A DNA stretch of 64,000 nt. Source: Bog-473 sp963781955 (GTDB lineage Bacteria; Actinomycetota; Acidimicrobiia; Acidimicrobiales; RAAP-2). The stretch is taken from positions 62,001 to 126,000 of the forward strand of contig CAWAHU010000002.1 of assembly GCA_963781955.1 (NCBI GenBank), given 5' to 3'. The notes below the pieces were generated by a model, which did no database searches, was not told the DNA's origin, and was given only the letters and a program-made list of their open reading frames with translations. Of the stretch, positions 45,152 to 53,353 are shown piece after piece. Each line of letters opens with the position of its first letter. Within the stretch, counting starts at the first letter, position 1. A program made the position numbers and the translations under genes.

Positions 45152-45661
45152 TCAGCTGAGCTCCTGCGCCGCCTCTTGCACCGCCTTGTCGACGTCCTTG
45201 GCGCTCACGTCGAGCTCCTTGGCGACGTGCTTCTCCGCCTTCAGCTGGGCCTTGTCGAGGGCGGCCTCGATGGTGCTTTCGCCGACGATGACGAGGGCAG
45301 CCTCGCCGGTATCGATCAGGTCACCGAACTCCTTGACGTCCTTCCGAGACATGCCTTTCCACAGGTGACCGCTCACACCGCCGACTGCTGCACCCACCGC
45401 CGCGCCGACGACGATCGACGGCGGAAACAGGATCCCGACGACGGCACCGACCGCCGCCCCACCCCAAGCCCCGTGGCGGGTCGCCGTCTCGTCCTTGTTG
45501 ACGTGAACCTTCCCGCTGCCGTCCTTGGTGACTACCGCGGCGTCATAGGTACCCACTGCCCCCACCGCGTGGAGGTCCTTGACGACGTCGTAGTCGGAAC
45601 GCGCCGCCGGCTCGCTGGGATACGTACCGATGTAGACAAACACTGCATCGGGCTTTGCCAT
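45152..45661 (-). CDS. DUF1269-type protein
   Basis: A 169-aa protein: N-terminal alpha/beta part (AVFVYIGTYPSEPAARSDYDVVKDLH), a glycine-rich hydrophobic hairpin (GAWGGAAVGAVVGILFPPSIVVGAAVGAAVGG) and a helical C-terminus. This architecture is that of DUF1269 proteins, common in stress-linked actinobacterial loci, function unknown. GAGGAAGG precedes ATG 45661, so the longer frame to 45730 is not used. Confidence 0.75.
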   Translation of the reverse strand: MAKPDAVFVYIGTYPSEPAARSDYDVVKDLHAVGAVGTYDAAVVTKDGSGKVHVNKDETATRHGAWGGAAVGAVVGILFPPSIVVGAAVGAAVGGVSGHLWKGMSRKDVKEFGDLIDTGEAALVIVGESTIEAALDKAQLKAEKHVAKELDVSAKDVDKAVQEAAQELS

Positions 45662-45674
45662 GATCCACCTTCCT

Positions 45675-45709
45675 CTTCTTTGGTTGACCTTCAGCTTCTT
45701 TGGTTGACC
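45675..45709. repeat. 15-bp direct repeat before the DUF1269 gene
   Basis: CTTCTTTGGTTGACC occurs at 45675-45689 and 45695-45709, period 20 bp, directly upstream of the gene's ribosome-binding site. Confidence 0.7.
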
Positions 45710-45738
45710 GTCCGGGGTATCGCTTGGCACCTCGTCGG

Positions 45739-46059
45739 TCAGGCGCCGGCTTCCGCTTCGGCTTCAACGACGGCGATGGCGAAGCCGAGTGCCTCTGTGA
45801 GGTGCTCGGCGGCGGCCATCACTCGAGCGGTCCCGATGATCGGAGCGACGGCGACGAGAACGTCTTGCACCTGCTCGAGCGTGACCCCGGCGTCGATCGA
45901 TGCTCCGATGTGCGCGAGGTAGGACACCGGGCGGGCGTCGACCGCAGCCAGGGCGGCCAGCCGTACCAGGATCAGCTCGTCTGCATCGAGCCCGCACCGG
46001 GCGATCGATGCGGCGGTCATATCGGCGATGGTGTCGAGGACGGGGGTGTCGTCAGGCAT
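45739..46059 (-). CDS. Carboxymuconolactone decarboxylase (CMD)-family protein
   Basis: A 106-aa helical protein with the CMD/AhpD-like core (ELILVRLAALAAVDARPVSYLAHIGASIDAGVTLEQV). The CxxC found in AhpD-type redox members is absent, so peroxidase-reductase activity is unlikely. Probably transcribed toward the DUF1269 gene, 78 bp away. A conserved 60-bp box lies upstream on this strand. Confidence 0.75.
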   Translation of the reverse strand: MPDDTPVLDTIADMTAASIARCGLDADELILVRLAALAAVDARPVSYLAHIGASIDAGVTLEQVQDVLVAVAPIIGTARVMAAAEHLTEALGFAIAVVEAEAEAGA

Positions 46060-46140
46060 GGGAAGCCTCCTTGAGTCCTTGAGGTTGTATCTCGGGACCT
46101 GGCTCTCAACGAAGGGAGTGTTGTGGTCGGTCCGTCATTC

Positions 46141-46200
46141 GGCAGATTCACACCCAGGTAGGCGAAGTGTCATCACCTGCTCGCCGGATTCACCTAGGGG
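46141..46200 (-). promoter_or_regulatory. Conserved upstream box, copy 1
   Basis: On the minus strand it starts CCCCTAGGTGAATCCGG, has AGGTGATGAC five bases later, then a weaker CGCCT-CC block. It lies 82 bp before the CMD start. The same box with the same orientation to its downstream gene occurs at 48934-48993. Confidence 0.6.
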
Positions 46201-46336
46201 AAAACAGCCCGTTCCATGATGGGTCGGGGTGCGAACGCAGAAGGGACACGGCCCGAGCCGCGGGAACCACCGATCTGGTCCTCCATCGACTACCCGGAGG
46301 TCGGAGCCCGCGGGAGTAACGTGCCTGGCCGGCAAC

Positions 46337-46374
46337 ATCAATGGGCTCTGGCGTCATCAATGGGCTCTGGCGTC
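46337..46374. repeat. 19-bp perfect tandem duplication upstream of the LuxR-type gene
   Basis: ATCAATGGGCTCTGGCGTC occurs twice without a gap (46337-46355, 46356-46374), about 100 bp before the regulator start. Confidence 0.8.
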
Positions 46375-46471
46375 GCCCCGACGGCAATCTGAGAAGTGAA
46401 GGATCGGTGGCGCCTTTGCTCAGGACCTTCGGCCGTGGACCCAGGAAATCTGAGCTGGCAAGCTAGGCGAC

Positions 46472-48809
46472 ATGTCCCCTGCCAGGGAGCCCCGCGGTCG
46501 TGCGCGGGGGCCGGGACCGTCACTCCGCCAGGTACGGCCCGAGGGCCCTCACGATACCTCTGAGCTGCAAGGCTCCGCCGCGGACGGCCGGGGACCCGAG
46601 GGTGTCGAACAGCCGACCCTGGTGGGCACGAAACTGCGGCCGCCACCGGCCCGTGAGCAGTCGATCACGCGCCAGCGCCTCCAGGATTGTCTGCGAAACG
46701 GATCGGACCGCAGGCTCACGCTCGTCGCCTGCCCGGCGGGCTTCGGGAAGACCACACTTCTCTCGGCCTGGTACGAGGCCGAGGCTGCTCAGAGACTCAT
46801 TGCATGGCTGACGCTGGACGAGGGGGACAACGACCCCGTGGTCCTGTGGTCGCATGCGATCGGGGCGCTACGCCGAGCGAACCCCGACGTCGCCAAGTTG
46901 GCGTCAGCACAATCAGTCGTGGCACCGGTGATTGATCGGGTTCTGCCTGGTCTGGTGAACGAGCTCGACGGCCAAAGTGAGATGACCCTCATCCTGGACG
47001 ACTTCCACCGGGTTTCCAGCGAACCGGCACGCGCCAGCGTGCGGTGGTTCATCGAACATGCGCCGCTTGGATTCCATGTCGTACTCGCCACCAGGACGGA
47101 ACCAAACCTGCGGGTTCCTCGTCTTCGCGCCCATGGCGAGCTGCTCGAACTACGAGCCGCCGATCTGCGATTCACATGCCAGGAAGCCGACACCTTCCTG
47201 AACGGCCGCCTGGGGCTCGACCTCGCCGGCGAAGACGTGGAAAGTCTGGTGGAAAGGACGGAGGGATGGCCGGCGGGACTCTACCTAGCGGCGCTCTCGC
47301 TGCAAGCCACCCACGACCGCCACGCTTTCGTGCGCACATTCGGCGGATCGAACCGTCACGTGGTGGATTTCCTCGTGACGGAGGTACTCGAGACCGAAAC
47401 CCCGCCGGCGCAGGCGCTGATGCTCCATACTTCGATTCTCGAGCGCCTGACCGGCCCTCTCTGCGATGCCGTAATGGAACAGGAGGGCTCGGCGGCGATG
47501 CTCGATGCTCTTTCACGAACCAACCTGTTCCTCGTCCCGCTGGACGACGAGGCGGGGTGGTACCGCTTTCACTCCGTCTTTGCGCAGCTGCTGCGGGTGG
47601 AACTCGAGCGGCGCAACCCGGGCCTGGCCCGGACGCTGCACCGCCGTGCCTACTCCTGGCATCGTGATCACGGCACCACCGACGACGCTATTCAACATGC
47701 CGTGGCGGCCGAGGCTCACGCCGAAGCAGTCGAGCTGATCGAAACCTTCTGGATCCGGTACGCCAACACGTGGCGGTACGACACCGTCCTGGCCTGGTTG
47801 CATCACCTCCCACACGAGGTGCTGACGAGCGAGGTTCATCTGCTCCTGATACAGGCGTGGGTGCTCTCACTGTCAGCGAGGCAGGAAGAGGCGGCGCGGC
47901 CCATCGCAGCCATCGAACGGCTGGGCGATCTGAGCACCGAACCGCTGCGCGATGGCTTCAGCTCCGCTGAAGCGAGCTTGACGATGCTACGGGCCGCCTT
48001 TCCCTGGGGAGATGTAGGCGCCCAGCTCGGACATGCCCGACAGGCGGTCGAGCTCGAGGGCCCAGGGTCGCCGTGGCGGCCGTTGGCGTGCTGGGCGCTT
48101 GGCGTGGGGTTGTACTTCGAGGGCGAGTGTGACGAGGCCGACGAGTGGTTCGCGGAATCGGCGGCACTGGCACCCGCGAGCGCCCAGTGGCTTGCCGGTA
48201 CGTCGTCGCTGGCCTATCGATCGCTGATCGCCGGCGAGTGCGGCCGGGCTGACGAGCAGCGCACGCTGGCCGAGGCGGCAGCCCAATTCGGACGGGAGCA
48301 CGGCACGGACGAGGCTGTCGGCACGGTTCCGTTGGCGGTCGGGGCATCGCTGGCGGCATGTGGCAGGCCCGAGGAGGCGCTCCCGCTGATCGAGCACGGC
48401 GTCGCGCTCGGCGCGGACCTTTGGCCAGCCCATTCAGTTGGCCCATGCGCTGCTCGGCCATGCGGCGGTGCTTGCGGTCCTCGGCGAGCACACCGCCGGC
48501 GCGATAGCCGATGCGAGATCGGTCCTCGAGCGCTGCCCTGATCCGGGGATCCTGACCGAGGCACTGTCTACCCTCGAGCGGCCGACGCAGAGAAGCAGAC
48601 GCCCTGTAGACGAGGATCACTCGCTGACACCGCGGGAGCTCCGGGTGCTCAAGCTCCTGGGCGGCGACCTGTCGGAGCGAGATATCGGCCGTGAGCTGTA
48701 CGTCTCGCACTACACGGTCCATAGCCATGTTCGGTCGATCTACCGCAAGCTGGGCGTGCATTCGCGAGCCGACGCGATCGAACGTAGTCGCGAACTGCAC
48801 CTCGTCTAG
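46472..48809 (+). pseudogene. LuxR-family (LAL/MalT-type) regulator, frameshifted
   Basis: A large ATP-binding LuxR regulator: Walker A PAGFGKTT at about 88-95, Walker B TLILDDFHRV, a winged-helix region, TPR-like helical repeats, then a C-terminal LuxR HTH (LTPRELRVLKLL...YVSHYTVHSHVRSIYRKLGVHSRADAI). The HTH is in a different frame: the first frame stops at 48541, and homology crosses at about 48415-48425 into the frame ending 48809. Restored length is about 778 aa. The regulator may act on the boxes flanking it. Confidence 0.82.
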
Positions 48810-48933
48810 CGGGTGTCCAAGGGCGACGGCAACCGACGCCGTCGGTCACTTCTTCCATTGTCCGTGGATGGTGGTCGGCGCTCAGCCAGCTCTGGGTGGC
48901 GAATCTGACCAGGCGAGCGAATCACCTCTTCCT

Positions 48934-48993
48934 CCCCTAGGTGAATCCGGTCGGAAGGTGATGACGGGTCGCCTGCCGGAATGTAAGGCTGCG
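48934..48993 (+). promoter_or_regulatory. Conserved upstream box, copy 2
   Basis: Starts CCCCTAGGTGAATCCGG, then TCGGA, then AGGTGATGAC; 32 bp match copy 1 apart from four mismatches within a five-base spacer, and similarity continues for about 28 bp. It ends just before ATG 48999 of the small downstream gene. Confidence 0.6.
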
Positions 48994-48998
48994 TCGAG

Positions 48999-49229
48999 AT
49001 GGGTACGAACTGGGAGCAACCCCGCTGCTATCGGCTTGTACTTCGCGGGGAGCTAGGCGATTCGTTCGGAGTTCTCTTTGATGGCATGCAGTTGCAGCGG
49101 CTCGCGGGCACGACGGTGCTCACCGGCGACGTGACGGATCAGGCGCATCTTCTCGGTCTCATCGAGCGAGTCCAGGAGCTCGGCGTCGAGCTCGTGTCCG
49201 TCAATCCCGACCACGGAACGGACGGGTGA
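48999..49229 (+). CDS. Small conserved-looking protein of unknown function
   Basis: A 76-aa protein with alternating strands and one helix (YRLVLRGELGDSFGVLFDGM, GTTVLTGDVTDQAHLLGLIERVQELGVELVSVNPDH). It looks like a genuine compact alpha/beta protein seen beside stress genes, but I cannot name a function. It is preceded by the conserved box and is 135 bp upstream of the CoA-disulfide reductase gene. Confidence 0.65.
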   Translation: MGTNWEQPRCYRLVLRGELGDSFGVLFDGMQLQRLAGTTVLTGDVTDQAHLLGLIERVQELGVELVSVNPDHGTDG

Positions 49230-49324
49230 AGGCCCTGGTGAAGGCCCTCTCGGTTGACCAGAAGAGACTCAGCCGGGGGCCTGGCGGTGAATCTTGGACT
49301 CTGATGCGTGCTGTCGTCCAGCGA

Positions 49325-49370
49325 GTCGAAGGGGGCCCGTCATGAAGGTCGAAGGGGGCCCGTCATGAAG
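49325..49370 (+). repeat. 23-bp tandem duplication of the translation start region
   Basis: Two adjacent 23-bp units (49325-49347, 49348-49370) each contain GAAGGGGG and an ATGAAG. The first ATG (49342) reads MKVEGGPS then stops at a TGA that overlaps the real start (ATGA), creating an eight-codon upstream frame. Confidence 0.8.
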
Positions 49371-51095
49371 GTTGTCATCGTGGGTGGCGTGGCAGCGGGC
49401 GCGTCGACCGGTGCTCGGGTACGCAGGCTCGACGACTCGGCTGAGATCGTGATCCTCGAGCGGGGGCGATTTGTCTCCTTCGCCAACTGCGGCCTTCCGT
49501 ACCACATCGGCGGTGAGATCCCCGAGCGAAAGAGCCTGTTGCTCCAGACCCCCGAGAGCCTGGCCGCCTCGCTGGCGCTCGACGTTCGCACCGGCCACGA
49601 GGTGGTCGGCATCGACCCGGCGGCAAAGGAGGTCGAGGTATACGAGGCCGAAGGAGGGCGTACCTACCGCGAGCCCTACGACAAGCTGGTGCTGTGCCCC
49701 GGAGCCGAGCCCATCCGACCACCGATACCAGGGGCCGATCTCCCGAGAGTCGACGTCCTGCGCAACATCCCCGACATGGATCGCATCATCGGTCAGCTCG
49801 ATACCCACGCCACCCGGGCTGTCGTCATCGGGGGCAGTTACATCGGCCTGGAGATGGCCGAGGCCTTTCGCACCCGCGAGCTCGAGACCGCCATCGTCGA
49901 GCGCACCGACCGCCTAATGCCATGGCTGGATCCGGAGATGACCAGGATCCTCGACTTCCACGTCACGACCCACGGCGTCGACATCCGTCTCGACAGCTCG
50001 GCCAAGGCGATTCGTGCGGACGGTACGGAGCTCGTGGTTGAGCTCTCCGACGGCTCGGAGCTCGCCGCTGACGTCGTGGTGCTCGCCGTCGGGGTACGAC
50101 CCAGCGCCGAGCTGGCCCAGACGGCCGGTGTGGCGACCGGGCCGCTCGGGGGGATCGGCGTCGACCCCCAGATGCGGACATCGGTCCCCGACATCCTCGC
50201 GGCCGGCGACGCCGTGGAGACGGCACACCTCCTGACCGGGGAGCCGGTGCTCTCGATGCTGGCCGGCCCGGCGAACCGGGAGGGGCGCATCGCCGCCGAG
50301 ACGATTTGTGGTCGCCAGAGTTCTTATCGGGGCAGCCAAGGAACGGCCATCGTCAAGACGTTCGACATGGCCGCTGGCGGGACGGGCCTCACCGAGGCCC
50401 AGCTGCGCGAGCGCGGAATGGAGTTCCGCAAGGTCTACACGCACCAGAACGACCATGCCGCCTACTTTCCGGGCAGCTCGCCCATGTTCATCAAGGTGCT
50501 CTTCACCCCATCGGAGGGGAAACTGCTGGGGGCCCAGGTGCTGGGCTGGGCCGGCGTGGACAAGCGGATCGACGTATTCGCCATCGCCTTGCGCGCCGGC
50601 ATGACCGTCTACGACCTCGAGCACGTCGAACTGTCCTACGCACCTCCCTACGGATCGGCGAAAGACCCCGTCAACATGATCGGCTTCCAGGCGTCGAACT
50701 TGCTGAGAGGCGACATCGATCTCTGGTACGCGGAGGACTACCCGGACTGCGTCGGGAGAACGACAATCCTCGACGTGCGCACGGTGGCCGAATACGAGCA
50801 CTGGCACATCCCCGAGGCGATCAACATCCCCTACACCGAGCTGCGTGCCCGGCTCACCGAGGTGCCGACGGACCGCCCGGTGTACACCTACTGCCGGTCC
50901 GGGTTCCGCAGCTACATCGCCTACTGCATCCTCAGGCACCACAACTTCGCCGATCCGGCTTTCCTCTCCGGCGGGTTGATCACGTTTCACGGGTTTCACC
51001 GAACCCCCCTCGAGGTGGGGCAAGGTGGCTTCCCGATCGTCGCCCATGCGGAGGACGAGATGGCGACGCGTCCGGGCGCCCTCGAACACGTCTGA
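49365..51095 (+). CDS. CoA-disulfide reductase-rhodanese fusion
   Basis: A 576-aa flavoprotein. FAD motif VVIVGGVAAGASTGARVR is at the N-terminus, the active Cys42 lies in FANCGLPYHIGG, NAD(P)H motif VVIGGSYIGLEMAEAF follows, then a dimerisation domain and a C-terminal rhodanese domain with Cys510 in YTYCRSGFRSY. CoADR-rhodanese proteins reduce CoA disulfide or CoA persulfide using NAD(P)H and handle sulfane sulfur. ATG 49365 is chosen because MKVVIVGG is the normal start. TGATG joins it to the FUSC gene. Confidence 0.92.
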   Translation: MKVVIVGGVAAGASTGARVRRLDDSAEIVILERGRFVSFANCGLPYHIGGEIPERKSLLLQTPESLAASLALDVRTGHEVVGIDPAAKEVEVYEAEGGRTYREPYDKLVLCPGAEPIRPPIPGADLPRVDVLRNIPDMDRIIGQLDTHATRAVVIGGSYIGLEMAEAFRTRELETAIVERTDRLMPWLDPEMTRILDFHVTTHGVDIRLDSSAKAIRADGTELVVELSDGSELAADVVVLAVGVRPSAELAQTAGVATGPLGGIGVDPQMRTSVPDILAAGDAVETAHLLTGEPVLSMLAGPANREGRIAAETICGRQSSYRGSQGTAIVKTFDMAAGGTGLTEAQLRERGMEFRKVYTHQNDHAAYFPGSSPMFIKVLFTPSEGKLLGAQVLGWAGVDKRIDVFAIALRAGMTVYDLEHVELSYAPPYGSAKDPVNMIGFQASNLLRGDIDLWYAEDYPDCVGRTTILDVRTVAEYEHWHIPEAINIPYTELRARLTEVPTDRPVYTYCRSGFRSYIAYCILRHHNFADPAFLSGGLITFHGFHRTPLEVGQGGFPIVAHAEDEMATRPGALEHV

Positions 51096-52153
51096 TGGCC
51101 AAGGCGGGGCCGATGAGCCAGATAGAGAAGGTTTTCAGGACCGACGGCGAGAAATTGAACGTGAAGGGTGGCGCAGCCGTTGCCGCGCTCCTGTTCGTGT
51201 TGTGGTTCCTCATCGTCCAGACGAACGAGCAGAAGTACTTCGTCACCGTCGTCTTCGCGGTGCTCTTGGTGGCACAGAGCGACCCGGGTGGAGCCATTGC
51301 GAAGCGGGTGGGGGGAATGTCGGCCTTCGCTGCGCTCGGTGCGCTGGTGACCGCCTTCGGCTTCTACGTGGGGGACAAGGCCTGGGGTTTCGTGGTCCTT
51401 GCCGTCTTCGCCGTCACGCTGGCGGGCGGTTTGGCGGTCAAGCTCGGTGTCCACCGATTCGCCGCAGGGCTGCTGCTCAACGTCTGGTTCCTCGTCGTGC
51501 TCTCACTGGCGACACACGACACACACCGCCTCAAGATCAGCGTATGGGACCAAGCCCTGGCCTGGCTAGTCGGGGCAGCGGCGTGGATCTCCCTCATGTT
51601 CGTGGTGTGGTTGGCGAGTCGGGGCAGGTGGCGGCCCGCACCGGTCATGGACCTCCCCGGGAGCCAATCCCCGGTGCAGTTGACCCGGCCCATCGTGCTC
51701 TTCGCGTTGATACGGTCCCTCGCCCTGGCCGCCTCGGCCGCCATCGCCTTCGGCGGAGGCTTGCCCAGCGCCGACTGGATGCCCATCGCCACCATCGTCG
51801 CCATGAAGCCGAGCCTCGAACAATCCAAGCTGTTCGGCGAGCAGCGAGTGGTGGGCGCGGCCTTGGGCGCGGCGGCGGCCATACCGATCCTGATCCTGGT
51901 CAGCAACAAGCACGCGCTGGAGGTCATCATCATCCTCCTGGCTGGACTGGGAATAGCCATCCGTGGTGTCAACTACGCCTACTACGCAGCCGCGATCGCC
52001 TGTGCCGCCCTGATCGCTGCCGACCTGCCCCAGCCGACCGACTACGCCGCCGAAGGGCGGCGTGTGCTGTTCACCATGATCGGCGTCGGGATCGGCGTGC
52101 TCGTCATGTTCGTGGCTGACCGTCTCCAAAAGCACTCCACCACGACGGCTTGA
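51095..52153 (+). CDS. FUSC-like membrane protein, short form
   Basis: A 352-aa protein with two blocks of hydrophobic helices, FUSC-like (TVVFAVLLVAQSDPGG, ADWMPIATIVAMKPSLEQSK with QRVVGAALGAA). The DPGG and KPSLEQS motifs recall the conserved inter-helix motif of FUSC/aromatic exporter proteins. The ATG overlaps the reductase stop by one base, and ATG 51113 is an alternative. Confidence 0.75.
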   Translation: MAKAGPMSQIEKVFRTDGEKLNVKGGAAVAALLFVLWFLIVQTNEQKYFVTVVFAVLLVAQSDPGGAIAKRVGGMSAFAALGALVTAFGFYVGDKAWGFVVLAVFAVTLAGGLAVKLGVHRFAAGLLLNVWFLVVLSLATHDTHRLKISVWDQALAWLVGAAAWISLMFVVWLASRGRWRPAPVMDLPGSQSPVQLTRPIVLFALIRSLALAASAAIAFGGGLPSADWMPIATIVAMKPSLEQSKLFGEQRVVGAALGAAAAIPILILVSNKHALEVIIILLAGLGIAIRGVNYAYYAAAIACAALIAADLPQPTDYAAEGRRVLFTMIGVGIGVLVMFVADRLQKHSTTTA

Positions 52154-52155
52154 CG

Positions 52156-52752
52156 ATGGTCCAGAGTGACGATGGAGCCCCCGGGTCCACCCCAGAGGTG
52201 GCAGCACAACGAACCCAATACAGCGACCTCGCTCTCCGCGGTCGACGACGACTCGTCGTCGTCGCAGTACTCCGCACGATCCTGACGATTGTCTTGGTCG
52301 TGGCCATCTATTACTTGCTGCCCTTGGACCACGGCTCAAATGCTGGCGCTGTGGCAGAGGTGGCGATTGGAGTCCTCGTGCTTGCCGGGATCATCGTCTG
52401 GCAGATCAGGAGGATCGTGGGGTCCGACCACCCAATCAGCCGTGCCGTCGAAGCGCTCGCGTTGAGCGTCCCGCTCTACGTACTGCTGTTCGCCACCACC
52501 TATTACCTCATGGCTCGCGCCAATCAGAGCTCGTTCGGCGCGCCTCTCAGCCGCACCGACGCCATGTACTTCTCTTCTACGATCTTCACGACCGTCGGCT
52601 TCGGTGACATCACCGCAAAGACTGAGGCCGCCCGCCTGATCGTGACACTGCAGATGTGGCTGGATCTGGTGTTCTTGGGCCTGGTGGTACGCCTCGTAGT
52701 GAACGCAATCAAGTTCAGTCAACAGCGCCGAGCTGTCGAAACAAGCGATTGA
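52156..52752 (+). CDS. Two-pore-helix potassium channel
   Basis: About 198 aa. Two N-terminal helices, then an ion-channel module: outer helix (VPLYVLLFATTYYLMA), pore loop with selectivity filter TTVGFGD and inner helix (MWLDLVFLGLVVRLVVNAI). The filter is canonical for K+. No regulatory RCK domain is attached. Last cargo gene before the right end. TTG 52150 is an alternative start that overlaps the FUSC stop. Confidence 0.88.
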   Translation: MVQSDDGAPGSTPEVAAQRTQYSDLALRGRRRLVVVAVLRTILTIVLVVAIYYLLPLDHGSNAGAVAEVAIGVLVLAGIIVWQIRRIVGSDHPISRAVEALALSVPLYVLLFATTYYLMARANQSSFGAPLSRTDAMYFSSTIFTTVGFGDITAKTEAARLIVTLQMWLDLVFLGLVVRLVVNAIKFSQQRRAVETSD

Positions 52753-52891
52753 CTCCCCCGCAGCCGAACAACGTGCTCAGAGGAGCCCGTCTTCGGAACA
52801 ACGACGACGAGCTCGACTGACTCTGTCCTCTTCGATGGAATCAGTCATGCGGTCTCGTCACCCCACGGATACTTTGGATTAGTAAAGTTTC

Positions 52892-52946
52892 GTGCCCACG
52901 GCGTGCCCACACGAACGCGAAACAGGGTGGATCAGCGTGATCCACC
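52892..52946. repeat. Right-end GTGCCCAC pair plus palindrome, unit A
   Basis: GTGCCCAC at 52892-52899 and 52903-52910, preceded by AAGTTTC and followed by ACGAACGCGAAAC and the perfect inverted repeat GGTGGATCA-GCG-TGATCCACC (52926-52946). The core repeat follows 151 bp after the first GTGCCCAC. The same signature recurs at 54671 and 63921. Confidence 0.7.
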
Positions 52947-53042
52947 GCGCTCGAGCGGGAGGTCCATTTATGGGGTTTTTGCCAGGCAAATTGAGCGAAT
53001 CCGCCAGCCACGACCGCGAAGCCGAATTCCCCCTGTTCCGAA

Positions 53043-53085
53043 CTGAAAAGCGTGAGGTCACCGGATCGACGCCGGTCCCGACCAC
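53043..53085 (+). repeat. Attachment-site core, right copy
   Basis: Exact 43-bp copy of the tRNA-Phe 3' half. It is not part of a tRNA here: TTCCGAA replaces the tRNA's 5' part. Marks the right junction of the 15-kb element. Confidence 0.9.
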
Positions 53086-53353
53086 TCATCGTGCCGTGAC
53101 CAGGGCTTGCCCCCTTGCGGCGGTCCCACCCCTTGACCAGGGACCTCACATCCCGAAAGCGTGAGGTCATGGTCGGAAGGGTGCGCTCCAGCAGCCCATC
53201 TTGTTCCCCGATCCGATACCCGTGCCCACAACGTGCCCACGCGGAACTGGAATGGGTTCCAACTACCCACGGCCACGATCTGGCTCGGTGCTGAGGACTA
53301 CGTGGCGTGGTCGGTGTGACGCGATTAGCTGAGGCCGTGAGCCGGAAGGAGTC
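53086..53353. other. Junction region with degenerate core and left-type repeats
   Basis: Contains GAAAGCGTGAGGTCA at 53155-53169, a partial attachment core, and the GTGCCCAC pair at 53222-53229 and 53233-53240, followed by GGAAC/GTTCC symmetry as at the element's left end. No gene. Confidence 0.55.

Larger units (their letters stand above)
46060..46471. other. 412-bp intergenic region with a shared box and a tandem duplication
   Basis: Between the divergent CMD and LuxR-type genes. It holds one copy of a 60-bp conserved box (46141-46200, minus orientation) and a 19-bp tandem duplication (46337-46374). No gene seen. Confidence 0.55.
37907..53085. mobile_element. 15-kb integrated element in tRNA-Phe
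   Basis: Bounded by an exact 43-bp direct repeat (37907-37949 and 53043-53085) that is the 3' half of tRNA-Phe. Contents: VapBC45-like module, excisionase, tyrosine integrase, HdeD-like protein, a membrane protein, ClC channel, DUF1269 protein, CMD protein, LuxR regulator, CoA-disulfide reductase, FUSC protein and K+ channel. No conjugation or replication gene is visible, so it is an integrative genomic island rather than an autonomous conjugative element. Confidence 0.85.

Noticed and set aside
45739..46059. AhpD-like peroxidase-reductase activity for the CMD-family protein
   Set aside because: The CxxC redox pair is absent, so only family membership is claimed.
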